The position numbers were made by a program, and so were the translations under genes. Below, in pieces: positions 22,480-36,600 of a stretch of DNA of 64,000 nt; position 1 is the stretch's first letter; every line of letters begins with the position of its first letter. Source of the DNA: Sinonovacula constricta (lineage: Eukaryota; Mollusca; Bivalvia; Cardiida; Solecurtidae). The notes below the pieces were generated by a model, which saw only the letters and a list, made by a program, of their open reading frames with translations, had not been told where the DNA came from and ran no database searches. The DNA lies in assembly GCA_007844125.1 (NCBI GenBank), contig CM017563.1:22201609-22265608 (forward strand), read 5' to 3'.

Positions 22480-25400
22480 ATACATATATAAATATTTGCG
22501 AATAGAGGTTTCGAATGTAGTGGGTGACTACATCACATCGCCTACTTGCTTCGTTAGATGAAAGGATACGCGAACTGTAAATGGGTTGCATGCGCTAAAA
22601 GTGTCGCTCTGCTTACAGATCTTCTTTTTTTTTTCTCAGAGTATTTAGATAACGCTGGCTTCATGGCAAAAGGAGATGTTTTGTTGAAATAATTGGATGG
22701 TTTCTATAGAAACACGTCATTAGAGTGATTCGTTATTTTAAAATCCATATCTCATTTTTGCGTTATAAGTTTGTGCCGTTTATAAGACGGTAATATTATG
22801 ATACGAAATAGCATCACCATTAACTCGCCAGAAAATATAGCCTTTGCTTTTATCAATATCAGTCTTTATACAAAGTTTTTAGTAAGGTGATTTTATGGAA
22901 AATATACTTATTAAAAATAGTTTTATTCCTCTAGCTAATCGTTACAAGAACCTATGTAAAACATGAAATAGAATCACATAAAGCCTCGAGGATGCAATGA
23001 ATTTAACCTTGAGGGGAGCAAATGGCAATGGTATGCGCTGCACACATTAATTAATTGTCATTAAAATAGAAAGTTGGATGTAACACCCGAGAAACACAAC
23101 TATGATTTGAGTATCAATTTATAAGAATTGACCTGAAATAGGAATGTTGACCTTAATAACAACATCGCTGAAGGTTGTGCGTGATACACCTACAGGTCTA
23201 TTTTTAAGATTGTTTGAATTAGTATTAAATATGGAAATGGCAACTGTGACGCGTAAACGAGACGGAATTATGAACAATAGCAATTCGACACGTGCATCTA
23301 CTCTTAGAAGACGGAGAGAACCTTTAAGTAATGAGTGGGCAGCAGCCTTACTAATCTAACAAACGATTTAATCTCGTCTAAATAATTATGTAAATATGTA
23401 ATTCCTTATCTGAAACAGCCTCTTGCCCATTTCCTAGGCCTTCAACAACAAGCCAGACTTTATTTCAATAGGTACATCTCTAACATAGAAAAATCGCACA
23501 CAAACGGTAGAAAAATATACATTGTAATTTATGTCGGTTCTAAACGTTGCGTATTACCTGCCCGCCAGGCATTTTGCCATGAATATCATACTCGCATGTC
23601 TCTTAACAGATAAGGTATGCTTATGTTAAAACCATGACAAATTATACAAATTTAAACCCCTAAAATGTAGTCCACCTTCAATCATTTGAAAGGTATTTTT
23701 ATTATTGTGAGAATTGATCCAGCTTTCACTATTAAATCAAGAGCTTTATTAAGGTAAATAAATATATTTTAATTTATGGTTAATTCCTTAAACTCTGCTG
23801 TTGGTTGTGTTAATCACTTATGAATCAAAAAAAGAAATATATCGACCAAGATTTACAAACATTGAATGTCTAGAATTGACAGATATTTCTCACAATCAAC
23901 CACATGAAACACACATGCGACGGCATGTAAAACATACATTTATATTTCTGTTCCGGGTCGTGGTGGGAGTCAAAATTTATTTGAAAATCAGTCCGTGCAT
24001 GGTTTAGAGACTTTTATTTGTTTATGCTCTACGAAGAAAAACCTGCAAATAATAAATAACATTATAAATAAATACTGCCACATTATTAATTTGCAGACTA
24101 TAACTAATTAGAATTTAGCAATACAAATATTCGCAGTTACAAAAGAGATATGAACCCACTCAAACAATACAAGTAAAATACAGAAATACATCCATTACAA
24201 TATCAATACTACAGTCACTTACCAAACAGAACTGGTTATATACCAATAATGTAAATACAGCTATAGTGTTGAACTATAAGCATGCAGTATCGCAAGTTCT
24301 TCATTATTTAACTAATTCTCTTTCGAGATTTATCAAAGCGTTAAAGTTAACGCAAAATTAAATGAGTTGTTGTCGGTTGGTGAGTGGCAGGTGCAATGTT
24401 TGATGGTAAGGATATGGTAAAAAAGAAAACTTTCAACTCTCGTATAAAATCTATCTATCACGAGAACATATATCTAGACAGACATGACAAAAACAGGTTT
24501 GACAAGTCCCGTGCATCATGCACGCAGACAAGACGCAAACAACCACGCCCACATGCACGGATCTTACATAAAACACACAGACTATAAGTCGCAATTTGCC
24601 CGACACTTACAAAACGGACAGTAACAAAACTGACTATAGCACAACATACATTACAAAACAGAACATGAAGCACTGGTGACATTTTTATAAACTATATATT
24701 TCTTTAGAACTTTCGTTTAACATAAAGATTGACATATAAAATAAACGTTACGTTACCTAATTATGTCTACCATTTGTCAAATCGGGGTTATCGAGCTAAA
24801 CCGCTTTAAAATTATTCATGTCTGTTTCTTAAAAACTACATAAACTTAAGATTAAAATGGAAAGCAGATATCTGTAAAACAGATGTAAACTTATGCTTAA
24901 ACCAAAATAATGTATAACGGAACTAGTCAAACAATTAAACTTTATATTGTTGAACACGTAAAAAGACTTAGTTAACCTATTTGTAGTTTTTAACCTGCGG
25001 CTTAAAAAATGAGAAAGTAAAGTAGATCAGTGCTAAGCGTCACTGACTCTAAGAACAAACTTTAAATCTTACAGAGGGTGGACTTTAAAAAAAAAACAAA
25101 ATATTAATTTGCTTTAATTTAAGCTTGCTCTATGAAGAGGTTGGTTTATCTCTGTTACTTTTTTAATTTGATACCATATGCTGTATTCAGAAAAGTTCTT
25201 TTTGTTATTATCCAGATTAAAGAACATCAAACATAAACAATCAAATGGACCATTATGATAACTCCTAAATGAAAGTGTTGATTGTATAGTCTAGAGAAAC
25301 ATCAGGTTTAACTTTCATAAGACAGCTTTTTTCCCGGCCACGAAAGTCAAATGACGTCATTGTTCTTTAATATCTATCAGGTATTTAGTCTTTAAAAAAA

Positions 25401-27170
25401 TTCTGTTTTTGATAAGAAGGGGTTATAGTGTTTATGACAGTTGTGACCATGTCAGTCACCTACATCTGTTAAAATATTTAGACTTCTCAAAGATCATTTG
25501 CATTTGTTAGATATATATCTAGAAGAGGGTGTAAAAATCATTAAACATATAGCTTAAATAGTTCACAGAAGTTTCAAAAAGGATTGGCTTTACTTTTTGA
25601 CAAGTCACACTTTAAATGTCCAACATCAGCATAGTGATCAAACAGCGTTACGCATTTATCAAAACATTTATCCATGTTCCCAAAAAGAACAACTTGCACT
25701 TGCTGGTCGATACATGAAGGAACCACTACATTCGTTTATTAAATATCAATTCAAGTACTACACTTTCCAACTGAGAATGTTCTAGGTCAGTTCTTCTGAA
25801 CGTACAAACACTGCTAAACCACATCCATGTATGTTCTGGTCTTGTCTGTGAAGCTTATAGTCTTTAACTTCAAAAACGTGTTGGGGTATAAAAGTTATCA
25901 TTTTGTCTCAAAAAGAAAAAGGTCAACTATTTTGTCTTGCAGTAGTTTGTAAAATTAAAAAAAAGACTTGATGATATTCCAATACAGATGAGAAACAATG
26001 AATTTCCTTGGATGATCATTTCTACTATTTGTTAGGTCCAAAACAGTTACTGGCATCGGTAACGTGCGAGAGTTCTATCAGATGTAAGTGATTATATAGT
26101 GGTGTCAAAGACGAGTAAGTAATTTATAAAATACAATTCAAATTATAGTGCTACAAATAGACATAAAAATGATGATAAGAGTTAAAAGAAAAGATGCGTA
26201 AGTGATTGAGGGAGGGTAATGAAAAATCGCAAAGAAACGTTATATAAAAGTCGATACAATGAGACATGTATTGAGACAACTTGAGCCATGCCCTTTACGT
26301 GAGATTGCGCAGTAGGTATAACTTCAGGAATATAACATTTCGTACGTTTATTGTAAAATATGCCGGCTGCGGATAAATTCTCGCCATTTTGAATATCAAT
26401 CAAATATATATTTTGAATCTCATTACCTATTAACTTCTCACAAAACTATAGTTTGTTTTGTTTGCGTTGCTTTCTTAAATTCGATGATTTCTTTCTTGTT
26501 TTTTTTTTAAATAATTTTTACCATTTGACGCATCTGACATACGACGTATTGGCATTTTTGTATGACAACATTAAATTGTTATTATTACACGTCATCGCTT
26601 GGGCTGCTTCATTTAAACTACTATCTCATTTGAATTTTTTAGGCTGCCATGCATTTTATCTACTATGCATATTAGTAGTTTTTGTCGCTTTATTAATTCA
26701 TTTAAGCAGTTTTAACTCCCGCAGCAGATGCTTAATGTTAGATGTCTCACTTTGATGGGATATTTTAATTAACACCGTTTGTTTGATAGAAAAAACTTCC
26801 GGAAATGCAAGGTTGGGGCTCTTCACAAACCAGGTTAAAGCACCCCAGTCGCCGACCGACCGTTGCAAAGCAGTAACTGCTATTTTATGTGTGTTATGTC
26901 CGGTCTCTGTGCTTTTTGTCACTTTTACATTTACCTTGTTTGCCTTTGTTAACAGGTAGTTTAGATTTAAATATGTGAGATAATTCTTACGTCAGCGCTG
27001 GTAGAAGGAAATGAAAGAATTGAAAGCCGCTACTAGATTCAAATAAAATGTTAAATTGTCAAGCACAGCATAACTTCGGCAGATACGTATCAGATGTGTT
27101 TATAAGCATATTTCGAAGCTTAGATTTGATAAACACCAGGAAGTATTTTTTTACTGATCTCAGTTATTTT
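22480..27170. other. Single-copy AT-rich block, no supported gene
   Basis: I see no match to A/B or C1/C2. It holds one repeat-family-R copy (26,700-26,960), a perfect TGACGTCA palindrome (25,352-25,359) and several short open frames. The most protein-like of these is 23,144-23,359, arginine-rich at its end, but it has no splice or comparative support. Confidence 0.5.
26700..26960 (+). repeat. Interspersed repeat family R
   Basis: Shares TTTTAACTCCCG, GTTTGTTTGATAGAAAAA, AGCACCCCAGTCG and TTTACATTTACCTTGTTTGC with 43,475-43,805. Confidence 0.7.
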
Positions 27171-29227
27171 TAAAATCATAGACGGGATGAGGGATTAGAT
27201 CCAACAACATACTGGAAACAAAAACTTATGTAAACAAACGTTCATGCGTAAAACAATAACAGTTCATACATTAATTATAAAACGTTACAAACCCAAACAT
27301 TGCGATCTTAAGAAGCATCAACTTATGTAACAGGGAATGTCATTTCTTTCACATTCAATTTTCGAGTAAAGCTCATTCCTACTAAGGAACCAAGTGCAAA
27401 TTCTCCATTTGCAAAAAGTTGACCCCCTTGTAAAACATGTGCATTAATCGTGAAATAAATGGCCAGTTTAGCGGAAAACCGGAAATACAGACTATGCAAC
27501 TATAATTGAAGAATTACAGTAAAACGTGGAATGAGTGGCATTCATTCTGAGAGCGAGAAAACAATTTTGAGTGTGTTTTCTGTCATCCAAAACATAAAAC
27601 ATAAACTTCAGCTATGGAGAAATAAGGGTGATTACTTCAGGGAAACACTTTTTAACGTGTAGTCAGTTATATGCCTTATAAAGCTAAGATCATTTGCTTA
27701 CAAGAAATATCAAAGAGATAGTGATAATCAAAGCATTGTAGGGATGAGGCTCTTTAAGCGAAGGACTTAATGGGAAGTTTTTATGATCACATTGCTACTA
27801 TTATTAAAAACTTATTTTAGGACTCATGTGCAGTAAACAGTTAACATGAATAGTCCTTAAATTATTAAATATTATTTATATTTTTCTTAAAATAATAGTT
27901 TGTAAATGGCTGCTTTTATATATTTGTGTCCGTTTCTGTAAATACCAGCTGTACTATTATCGTTCGCAAACGTTGATGTCAAACAGCTGTGGATTCCTGT
28001 TTTTTATGGTTTCATTATTCACCCATTCATATGCTCTCAAGAAAGGCACTAAGGAAATGCACCATTAGACTTATACTAATGCGTTCACTTGAACTTATGC
28101 GTGCCTTTAAAATGTTACATTATTTGCATAAATGAGTCTAATGTGTAGTGTATGTCTTAGTGTTTTGCAATTAATATGTTTACATAACAAGCATACCAAA
28201 GATCGCTCAATGTAATGTTTTGTAAAATATAATATAAGTGCGAAAATGATTTTATAGAAAATAAATTATCTCTAATAGATTAACATGATATATTATAAGA
28301 ATAGTGTCTGTTGTCGATCGTATCTAGTTTCCAATAATACGTGGAAATCAACAATTAGTTTAATCAGATTTATAAAGATCCACCAAACGGGTACCCCATC
28401 ATTGAATTATAACATGTTTAGACAAACAAAATACATGCATTTTTCACAGCTTATGCCTTCGAAGAACAAGATTAGTGATTTGTATGTTGTTTTATTCGTT
28501 TTTGGTTGCATAATTGACTGATGTCTGAATTTCGGTAAGGATCAATACACTGTTGATTTATCCGATAAGTTGAATGAATAATCCACGTTCGTGTTATCAT
28601 CTTAAAGAGTACAACATATGAGACAACCCCGGATTTCTATGTAACAAATTGGTCTGCACATTACGGTCTTCTTCATTTTCCTTCCAATTTATTCACCTAA
28701 TAGTTACCCAGACGGAATGCCAATGACTTCAAGACTGTCATGCAGTTTTACAGTGAGGGAGAAAATAAATAAAAGAAAGTTTAAAAATACTGTCTCAAAA
28801 AGCTATGCACTAATTCAAAGCCAGCGTATCGCAAAAGAGGTGTCACTTTGAAATATTATTGTGAGTGGGTCTTCAGTAAAACCATATCTTTACTGTCTTC
28901 TTATAACCCTTTTTATCATTCACAAGGTATCCGATTCCATACATTACAGTGAACTTACATTCTTTAGGAACAGAACAGATCTTTTATTAGACTTATACAA
29001 ATGTATATCGTCTCAATACATAATGCAAGTACATAAGTGTCTGTCACGTCTCTAGCAACAACAAGCAAGTTTCAAATAAGTGTAATATTGGTAGTAAAGA
29101 ACTTACATATTTCTAAATTTTTAGGATACTAAACTGTTTTTTTTTCATTCTATTAGATAGATGTAGCATTTATAAATATAATTTGAAAGTATATTTTTTA
29201 ACACAAATAAATATATAATAAGAATAT

Positions 29228-29405
29228 ATGACAAAGTCCTATGAGCATTGAAACATATACCGAACCCCGAAAAGGCACAGAACAAAGGTATTTCACATGC
29301 AAGCCAAGCGAAACGTAAGACCACATTTGTGATGAGTCATTTAACGAGAAGAGCACACCCGACAGTTACCGCCTTGGAATGGTCAGTCGGCAATAAGTTG
29401 TTTTT
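29228..29405 (-). repeat. Interspersed repeat family R (C2)
   Basis: Contains TCCTATGAGCATTGAAACAT, CACATGCAAGCC and CGCCTTGGAATGGTCAGTCG, matching 6,995-7,190. C1 has no copy at the equivalent position. Confidence 0.65.
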
Positions 29406-30084
29406 TTTGTAGAGATGAAATCTTTTTGAGTTTTTTGTCAGCCGCAATACAGAACGCATTTATCAAGGGAGATCACCGAAAAACGTTTTGAGACGACTTG
29501 TCTTATATTATTATTGTCTTTTACCTGCCTGTTTGTATATGCCTCGTGTTTTGAACATAATAGTGCAATACTTTGTTCAAAATCTGGTCAGCACGCTGAC
29601 ATTTTTTTCCAAATTGAATGTACTTTCAATCCTTGTTCACTTAGACACAAGGAATGAACTATTTCTTTCCTTGATAAATCATGTTTGAATATAAATACTA
29701 AGGAATACATTATTTAATGTAGTCTCACGTTAGAATGTTTTGTAAACCTCACAGTATGTTTTTATAATCGAATATGTCAATCTGGTAACATGTTTTAAGT
29801 TTTTTTTTCACTAATTGTAATTTTAATAAATAAGACTTGTGCAAAACAAGCCTGATATGTCAGGAAAACAACTACACGCAGACGATTCATAACGGAATTC
29901 ATGTTATTGAAAAGCAGGACTAAGTTCAATAATTTCGAATAACATTTAAGTTTGACATAATAGACACAGCATATGATATAGGGTTTTCATTTATTTACAA
30001 GTATCTATAAATTAAAAATATTTCTGCATTTTCGATTAGGGAACACGTTATTTGAAGCTTCATTAATCCCTCTCGAATGCCCAC

Positions 30085-30240
30085 TTTCTTTGTAGAACCA
30101 AAACTCTGTTAAGGTGTGCCTGTTGCAGTCAATAATTTTACTCAATGAATAACATCACGTGTCCGGGTTCAAACCTGGGACCACCTGATCCAGAGTCCAA
30201 TGTCTTAGTAACTAGAATACGAACACCCACGGTAACTTCA
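30085..30240 (-). repeat. tRNA-like repeat S3 in C2
   Basis: Counterpart of 14,215-14,365. It keeps the B-box-like GGTTTGAACCC on the minus strand. Confidence 0.5.
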
Positions 30241-30612
30241 GAATCAAGAAGAAACTCTGGCATAAGCAGCAAATTTATTTTGAAAATTGAAAAAACAACA
30301 ACAAAACAACACCGTAGCAATATCAAATGCCACCTTAAGTAGAAAAGCCATACATAAACTATCATGTATCTCCTTTGAAGTAATACACAATTTTGCATTT
30401 ACATAATACAATAGATTAAATATACATTTAGTTACGTTTAAATGAAATTCTTTATATCATAAAAGGCAAACATTCTGACGCAATAAGAAGTCAAATAGAA
30501 TGATGGTGCCGAGGAATAATACATTAATACATAGGATATATAATTTACAATACAATGACGAATTGTTCCTAATTAAGTTTGTGGCTCTTGTTCACATTAC
30601 AAGACACCTTTT

Positions 30613-30960
30613 AAATTGTATTGTATTGTTTGTTTGTTTGTTTATTGGGTTTATCGTCCCACCAACAGTATTTCAGTTATCTGGAGACGGTGTCCACTTG
30701 AAGCAGATATAGTGCTGCCTTCACTGTGTATAGCATGCCGTGAAAACCTGGCATGATACCACACCCAGTCACATAATCCTGACACCGGGCCAACCAGTCG
30801 TGGAACTACCATTATCTGTGCTTGAGCGTTAGCAAGGGAGCTATACCACTACCATTTTTAACGACTTTGGTATGTCGCGGTCCGGGATCGAACCCGGGGC
30901 CTCCCGTACATGGAGCCGACGCTCTACCGATTGCGCTACCAGGTCTGGTAAATTGTATTG
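30613..30960 (-). mobile_element. Full-length SINE family S2 with 11-bp target-site duplication
   Basis: The target site AAATTGTATTG is at 30,613-30,623 and again at 30,950-30,960; the element is 30,624-30,949. On the minus strand it starts with a tRNA-like head: A box TAGCGCAATCGGTAGAGC, B box GGTTCGATCCC, and an anticodon-loop-like ATGTACG reading GTA (tyrosine type). The acceptor stem does not pair, so this is a tRNA-derived SINE and not a tRNA gene. A roughly 200-base body follows, then a tail CCCAATAAACAAACAAAC. C1 lacks it (14,830-14,880), so the insertion postdates the C duplication. It would be copied by LINE-encoded reverse transcriptase. Confidence 0.92.
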
Positions 30961-31135
30961 GTTTTTTTGCATTTATTGACTGCATGATATTGTTTTAATC
31001 CGAGTCGTCTGCTTGTCTGGTTAAAGAGGCAATGCGAATCATTACAGTCTTTATTGACTGGATGAGGTATTTGCATGCTACATTGTTTTAATTTAAGTCG
31101 GCGGTATGTCTAGTGAAGATTTATTGCAAAATCGA

Positions 31136-31217
31136 ATGTAAGGTAATTCGTTTTGGCCAGTATTGATATGAGTTTATTTTGCGGTGTTCGCATTTCAAGC
31201 AAAAAGCGTCACATTCG
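31136..31217 (+). pseudogene. C2 counterpart of the signal-peptide-like exon, stop at codon 2
   Basis: ATG and donor positions are kept relative to 15,033-15,120, but TAC has become TAA directly after the ATG. If C1 encodes anything here, C2 does not. Confidence 0.15.
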
Positions 31218-34200
31218 GTGAGAATGTGTGCGACACTGACTTTTAAGCCATTACAAATAATGTAAAAAATGTACAAACAGAGAAAGATTGGGCACTACAC
31301 AAGGTCCTTTCCATTTTAAAATATGTTACACATTTGTTTTAATCAATCACAAAAGTTGAACTCAAAGAAGGAAAATTTCAGGCTTTATATTCTTTAGGTA
31401 TATTTTCCGGAAGTGTGACTGCTAATAATGACAAGAATTCTATTTCTCAGAACAGATGGCTTGTATGCAGTTTTTTGACAAAAATGCACTAAGTTATAAA
31501 TGTTTGTGCATGATATAATATTCTCTATTGGTTATAACTTGTAGTTGAGAAAAAAAGGTATAAAGATGTCGTATAGTAAATTTATAAAAAGAAAGCTTGA
31601 TTTTTCATTAAAAATGGGAAGTGTTTAGATTTTATCTAAATATACAAGGTTTATTTTTAAATATTGCCATATTAAGGACAATTAATCAAAGTCTGAGTGT
31701 GCGAAAGAACAAAGGCGATATATTGGATTGTTTCACCATTTGTTCATTCATATTTTTTTCATTATTCTTTTTTATAATTAAATGAACATGTAGAAGGCAT
31801 CTCTACGTTTCTTGCATCTTGCGCGGCGAAACAGCATTTTCACCGCATCAATCAAACTACAAGTGCTTTAATTTGTTTTGTATATTGAAATATTATCTAG
31901 GGTCATTAAACTAGTGTTTTACTGAAGTAAAGTTTTTACTTTTTCTCAAAATTGTCTCATAAGATCATCAATATATCTGAAGGTGTTGCCGAAAAAATAT
32001 TTACGTAAATTTACAAGTAAATGACTTGCTTTTATATATATATTGTATTCCTCACATAACAAGGTTGGTTTTTTCTATGTAAACTAAAACTTGTCAAGTA
32101 AAGTGCCACAAAAAATCACATTTAAATTTGTATGTCCATCGTTTAGATTGATGCTCTCTTGCCGCTTATCCAAGTTTTATTGTGATGTCATTTTTCTTGC
32201 TTATGTAATTATTCCGTAATTATCCGGGTAGCCTTGAAAAAAGCAGTGTCTTTTGTACGCCACATAAATACTATAATGATTCCCCATTTACTTTTAGCCT
32301 CAAGTGACAACGTATAATCAGCCATCAAGCAGACAGCATCTAGAAAACGCATACACAATTTCTGCTCAGTGGTATTTCCTTATAGATAGAAACCAATATT
32401 TGTATTTAGATGGAACGTAAAATCAAATGAGGCTTTAGGTAAGCGGTTTTTGGATATTTAAGTTGTTTAAACTAAAAAGGCTGAACGAGCCACAAGTTTA
32501 ATTCTATGCTTATTGAGCATTTCGAATGGTTGCTTATTTAAATTAATGTCAATTTCAAGACGCATAATTGTTGTTTTCTAATTAAGTAACTCTACTGTTA
32601 ATCACAGTAGACAGTATGCCGTGAACTCACACAAAAGATTGTTACATGTTGCGAAGACACAAAACGGAAATGAATACTAGATAAACAATATCATACGTTA
32701 ATAAAAATGTTACCAATGCCATACAGTCTAACAAAATACGTTATATTCTATCCGAGAATAATAAAGAATAATTAAAAAAAGACATTTCTAGAAAATGAGT
32801 AAAGAGCCAGACTAATTCCTTAGAGTTACACGTTAGGCATTAGCTACTTTATTCCTTGTAAAGATAACTAGACATTAATATTCAATATAAACGTTCTTCC
32901 TTTGTGACACGTTGTTCTAACTGTTGCAGTGGAAATAATTATATTAGTTGAAGCAATCAGGGTATAAATAAAAGAAACATGTTTTTTACGGACTTCAATA
33001 AAAAAAATCAAATTTTATTTCAGACTTAAATAATAATTGGTTGAAACAAGGCATTGAATTATTATAATTTTAATTGATAAATTGATTAAAAATTATACAA
33101 AGTCAGCAAAAATACAATGTTGTTCTGGGCAAAATCCAAAATAATCTCTTAAATGTGCGATGAAAGCTTTATGTATATATATATATATTATCTAGCACCA
33201 TTCTGAATGCATTCCTTTTAAAAGCAATCAAAGTTTATGACTAGCGCTTTTTCTTTCAATATAACATTTATTAACGTTACTATTTCTTCCGTGAAACTGA
33301 AGTCAATCTCGTAGAACGAAACTATGAACATTTCAAACTCCCGAGATTTCAACTAGGTTTATAAACAGTTAGTTACAGTCTTCGGTATACAATTCTATTA
33401 ATAATTTAGGAGGTTATGAAAGTGAAGTCTGTCTTGCCTTAATTGGCAAAACGGCAATTGTAACAATACCATGTGAAATGAATTTTAATGAAAACGCAAT
33501 CTGCGATATCTGAAACTAATTCGAAGTGGCCATTATTAAAGAAAGGATTCCCAGATATTATCTATAGGGGAACCGAAAGACAATTAGCGTTAGACAAAGC
33601 TATATGTATATTATCAACCTCCATAAAGTACATCTTAAGACTTTTTTCTATGGGTTAATACAGTTTTTAACATGACATTTGCTGACAAAGAAATAATTTA
33701 CTGTATCTAGTATAGAAAGGGCTCATGTAAGCGTTTTTGCGTACAGTATATTTGCCACGACCAATGACCTGTATCACATGTTTTTAGCCGAATGCTTCTT
33801 GTAATCGAAAGGAGTAAAGGTAAAATTTACTGATAATTGAACAAATTTGAATGCATTAAAATCCCTTTAAGAAATGAAATCGCTTGCTTTGATACTTGCA
33901 CATTCTGACAATGGTATCTATGTTGATCTAGACCGATGGCTTGAAATTGTCTAATCATACGTAGGTGTACAATAAGTGAACGTACACCAACACAAATGAA
34001 GTTAACTATATTCATTTTTATATAGTATAGTAAATCAGTATTCTTTTTCAAATGCGGTTATCCACGTCGATTTTCCCAGTGCTTTTAGCATACCAGCTGA
34101 ACAGTCAATAATTGTAAAATAACAAAAAGAAAAACGCTGCAATAAACACCATCGGTCTTACTATTAGGATCGTTTACTTCGTACACTTGCATCTGTTGTT

Positions 34201-34399
34201 ATCTTCTACATTTTAGCCGAGATCATTCTTATATAGGAATGAACATTTACAGTTCTTTTGCAATTTGTACTGTCTTACAACATTGGTAGTGCTCAAAATT
34301 CCCCTTTACATAGACTAAAGTAGAAGCAGAAATAATGAATAAATTCCTCCAATACATTGTGAAAATATAGTTACATGCATTTGTAATCGGCAAATTGTC

Positions 34400-36600
34400 A
34401 GATACCACCTTTAAAGCGAATTTACATCTATTTTAACAGCCATCAAAGACATAAAGGTAAATTGCTTTAATCGCGACATTAACCCGTCTGTAAATATGAT
34501 TTTAAAATATATATCGACATGAATCATTCCAAACAAATTAACATTTATTTCACTATACTGCACTATATTGTTTTGTTATCCCCTTCTCTATGTATACAAA
34601 AGATAGGATATCAAATTCTGAGACAGGATCATACAAACAATAAACAACACACACAAAACACAAATAAATATTAGCAGACTTTTACTTCGACTGCATCGAT
34701 CAATGACAATCATTGCGTTATCATTTATGATAACCGAAATATTAAATACTTTAAATATTAATTTGTTATACAAATAATAGTCTTAATAAAAAGCATCCGA
34801 TGCATTTACGAGACATGACTATAAGGAACGTACCTCGTACACAGAACAGAACAAAGACCCACGTTTGTCATTATTTCAAAGGCTTGTTTACCTTGTAACA
34901 TATTATTTTCTGTCTCAATGAACAGACAATCATATAAAGGATACTGAAACAATGCAAACGTTGGGAATCGTTTGTCTACCTCAATTAATTGCTGATAAGC
35001 TGCCTGAATTAGAAGAAGTTCTGTAGACGGGAAAACGAATTGCTTCGCCATGCTACACCACAGCTTTCTCTTTAAACACAGTTACAATAGATAACGAATT
35101 CGGATCAAAGCCGACCGTAGGGCCACTAGTTATAATTATACTGTATTTGTTTGCAAATCATTGTTGTCAACGAACTGTCGTCTGAATATAAGTTTAGAGA
35201 GTTAAAGGCAGCCCCGAAGCGATCAAGTATAGAAGCGTTGCTTGAATATGCAAGTTTATTCAGAAGCACTGAACGAGAATGATCCAAAAAATCTAAATGA
35301 ATAGACTAGTTGATGCAATATTTCTGGCCGTTTGTCTCTTCCAAAGCATGCTTTACGCAGAAATAAAAATGAAGTCAGTTATATAAAACCTAGGTAATCA
35401 AAGGGCAATGCCACCAAATAAATACTAAACATAATAAATATACTCGATGTTTTAAGTAGATTAAAAAAATAGTTTTCGCCATAACAGAATGTACACATCA
35501 AGTCATTGCCAACCTATCAATTTAACATACATCTATTCTGTTTAATAAATGTTTGTTACAAAGAAAGTAATGAAAAAGCGACCAGCCTGAGTTGTCAAAA
35601 CAAGAAAAAAACAAAAGAAAGGAAAGCGGCAGTGTTAAAACAATTTCTCCAGCATTTACTTTGCTAAGTTATAAGCTTATAATTTACAAATAAACGTTCT
35701 GAATTACGTTATTGGTAATGTTATGACCTATCACAATACTTTCGTGTTAAAGAAAATAAAATAAATTTTAAATTAAAAGATTAATTAACATTCGATTTCA
35801 CAGAACGGTGCATATGGATTTACTTTTGATGTTTAATAGAACTAGAAGGCAACAAATTCCTTGCAAGTAATATTGTATTTTCTGAATCCAACGTCACCTT
35901 AATATCTACTCTTTAATCATGATAATCGACTCAAAATCAGTTTTTAACATTAGGAAAATAATTAAGACGTATTTTGCTGTGCTTTTAAGGATCATCTTAT
36001 TATAAACACCTATGTATATATAAGCTTATTCTCCCTTACATGTCATTAGTTTATTAATAACGTTTATCATTTACCGAAGAAAATTATATTAAATTTCAAG
36101 CGGTGACAAAATAGTGCTTCTCAATCCTAGAGGACAGTATTTCGATTAAAATCAATATATATGGAAAGTCAAATAGTTCATATTTTAATAGAGTGATTAT
36201 TAACTTGTTCGATATACTTCCTCATGCAAAACACAAATAAATACGCTATTTTGGTTGAATACGTAACATATTTGATGTATATTATGGATTGTAATTTGCT
36301 CAATCATTTAAATACCCAATCAAGTCATCATTTTTGGAAAACGCGTTATATACAAGTTTGAGAAATCATTTTTATAATAATCGAAAAGCAGGATTCCTTT
36401 AACATTATTACTCATCTTATTCATTTATATATTTCATTTCAAGATAATAAAATTTAAATGTTATCTTATTTGCTTAATGTGTACCATTTTTCTCCATACG
36501 AAAATAGAAACGACTTGTTCAAGTTGTTGTTTTTATTGCCATCAATACATTTATTTCGCCTGGGAAAATAATATTTCAAGAAGGTAAAGTACTTTCTTCA
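34400..36600. other. C2-only 2.2-kb stretch
   Basis: The C1 flanks that match 34,350 and 36,610 are almost adjacent (about 21,060 and 21,120), so this is an insertion in C2 or a loss in C1. No terminal repeats were recognised. It contains the 81-residue minus frame (34,806-35,051) and, downstream on the same strand, a frame at 34,588-34,773 with a membrane-helix-like stretch (LLIFICVLCVLFIVCMI). From 35,052 to 36,600 I see nothing. Confidence 0.55.
34806..35051 (-). CDS. 81-residue open frame, function unknown
   Basis: A complete frame starts MAKQFVFPSTELLLIQAAYQ and includes KRFPTFALFQYPLYD and FIETENNMLQGKQAF before TAA at 34,806. The composition is protein-like (mixed acidic, aromatic and aliphatic residues, no low complexity), and the segment has more CpG than its surroundings. 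Possible donors are CAAG|GTAAAC about two thirds through and CGAG|GTACGT near the end, so it could be a first exon. It lies in a stretch unique to C2, so no comparison is possible. No family is recognised. Frames of this length occur by chance here. Confidence 0.2.
   Translation of the reverse strand: MAKQFVFPSTELLLIQAAYQQLIEVDKRFPTFALFQYPLYDCLFIETENNMLQGKQAFEIMTNVGLCSVLCTRYVPYSHVS

Larger units (their letters stand above)
11020..22480 (+). repeat. Older segmental duplication, copy C1
   Basis: Colinear with 27,170-38,070 at a much lower identity than A/B (about 70-75% by eye). Anchors include 11,186-11,400 with 27,390-27,600, 12,760-12,990 with 28,630-28,870, 14,880-15,130 with 30,970-31,230, 20,700-20,880 with 34,040-34,220, 21,130-21,210 with 36,610-36,690, and 22,270-22,310 with 37,960-38,000. 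C1 has a large unmatched part at about 17,750-20,690. Both edges are approximate because the similarity fades gradually. Confidence 0.8.

Noticed and set aside
25352..25359. Perfect TGACGTCA (also 9,484-9,491 in A)
   Set aside because: An 8-base match is expected by chance over 64 kb, and the A site is lost in B.
30875..30949. Possible tRNA gene on the minus strand
   Set aside because: A and B boxes and an anticodon loop are present but the acceptor stem does not pair, and the sequence continues into a SINE body with a target-site duplication.
33413..33655. Frame after an acceptor-like TAATTTAG, then a 55-codon frame shifted by one base
   Set aside because: It would need a frameshift to join the two; there is no comparative support.
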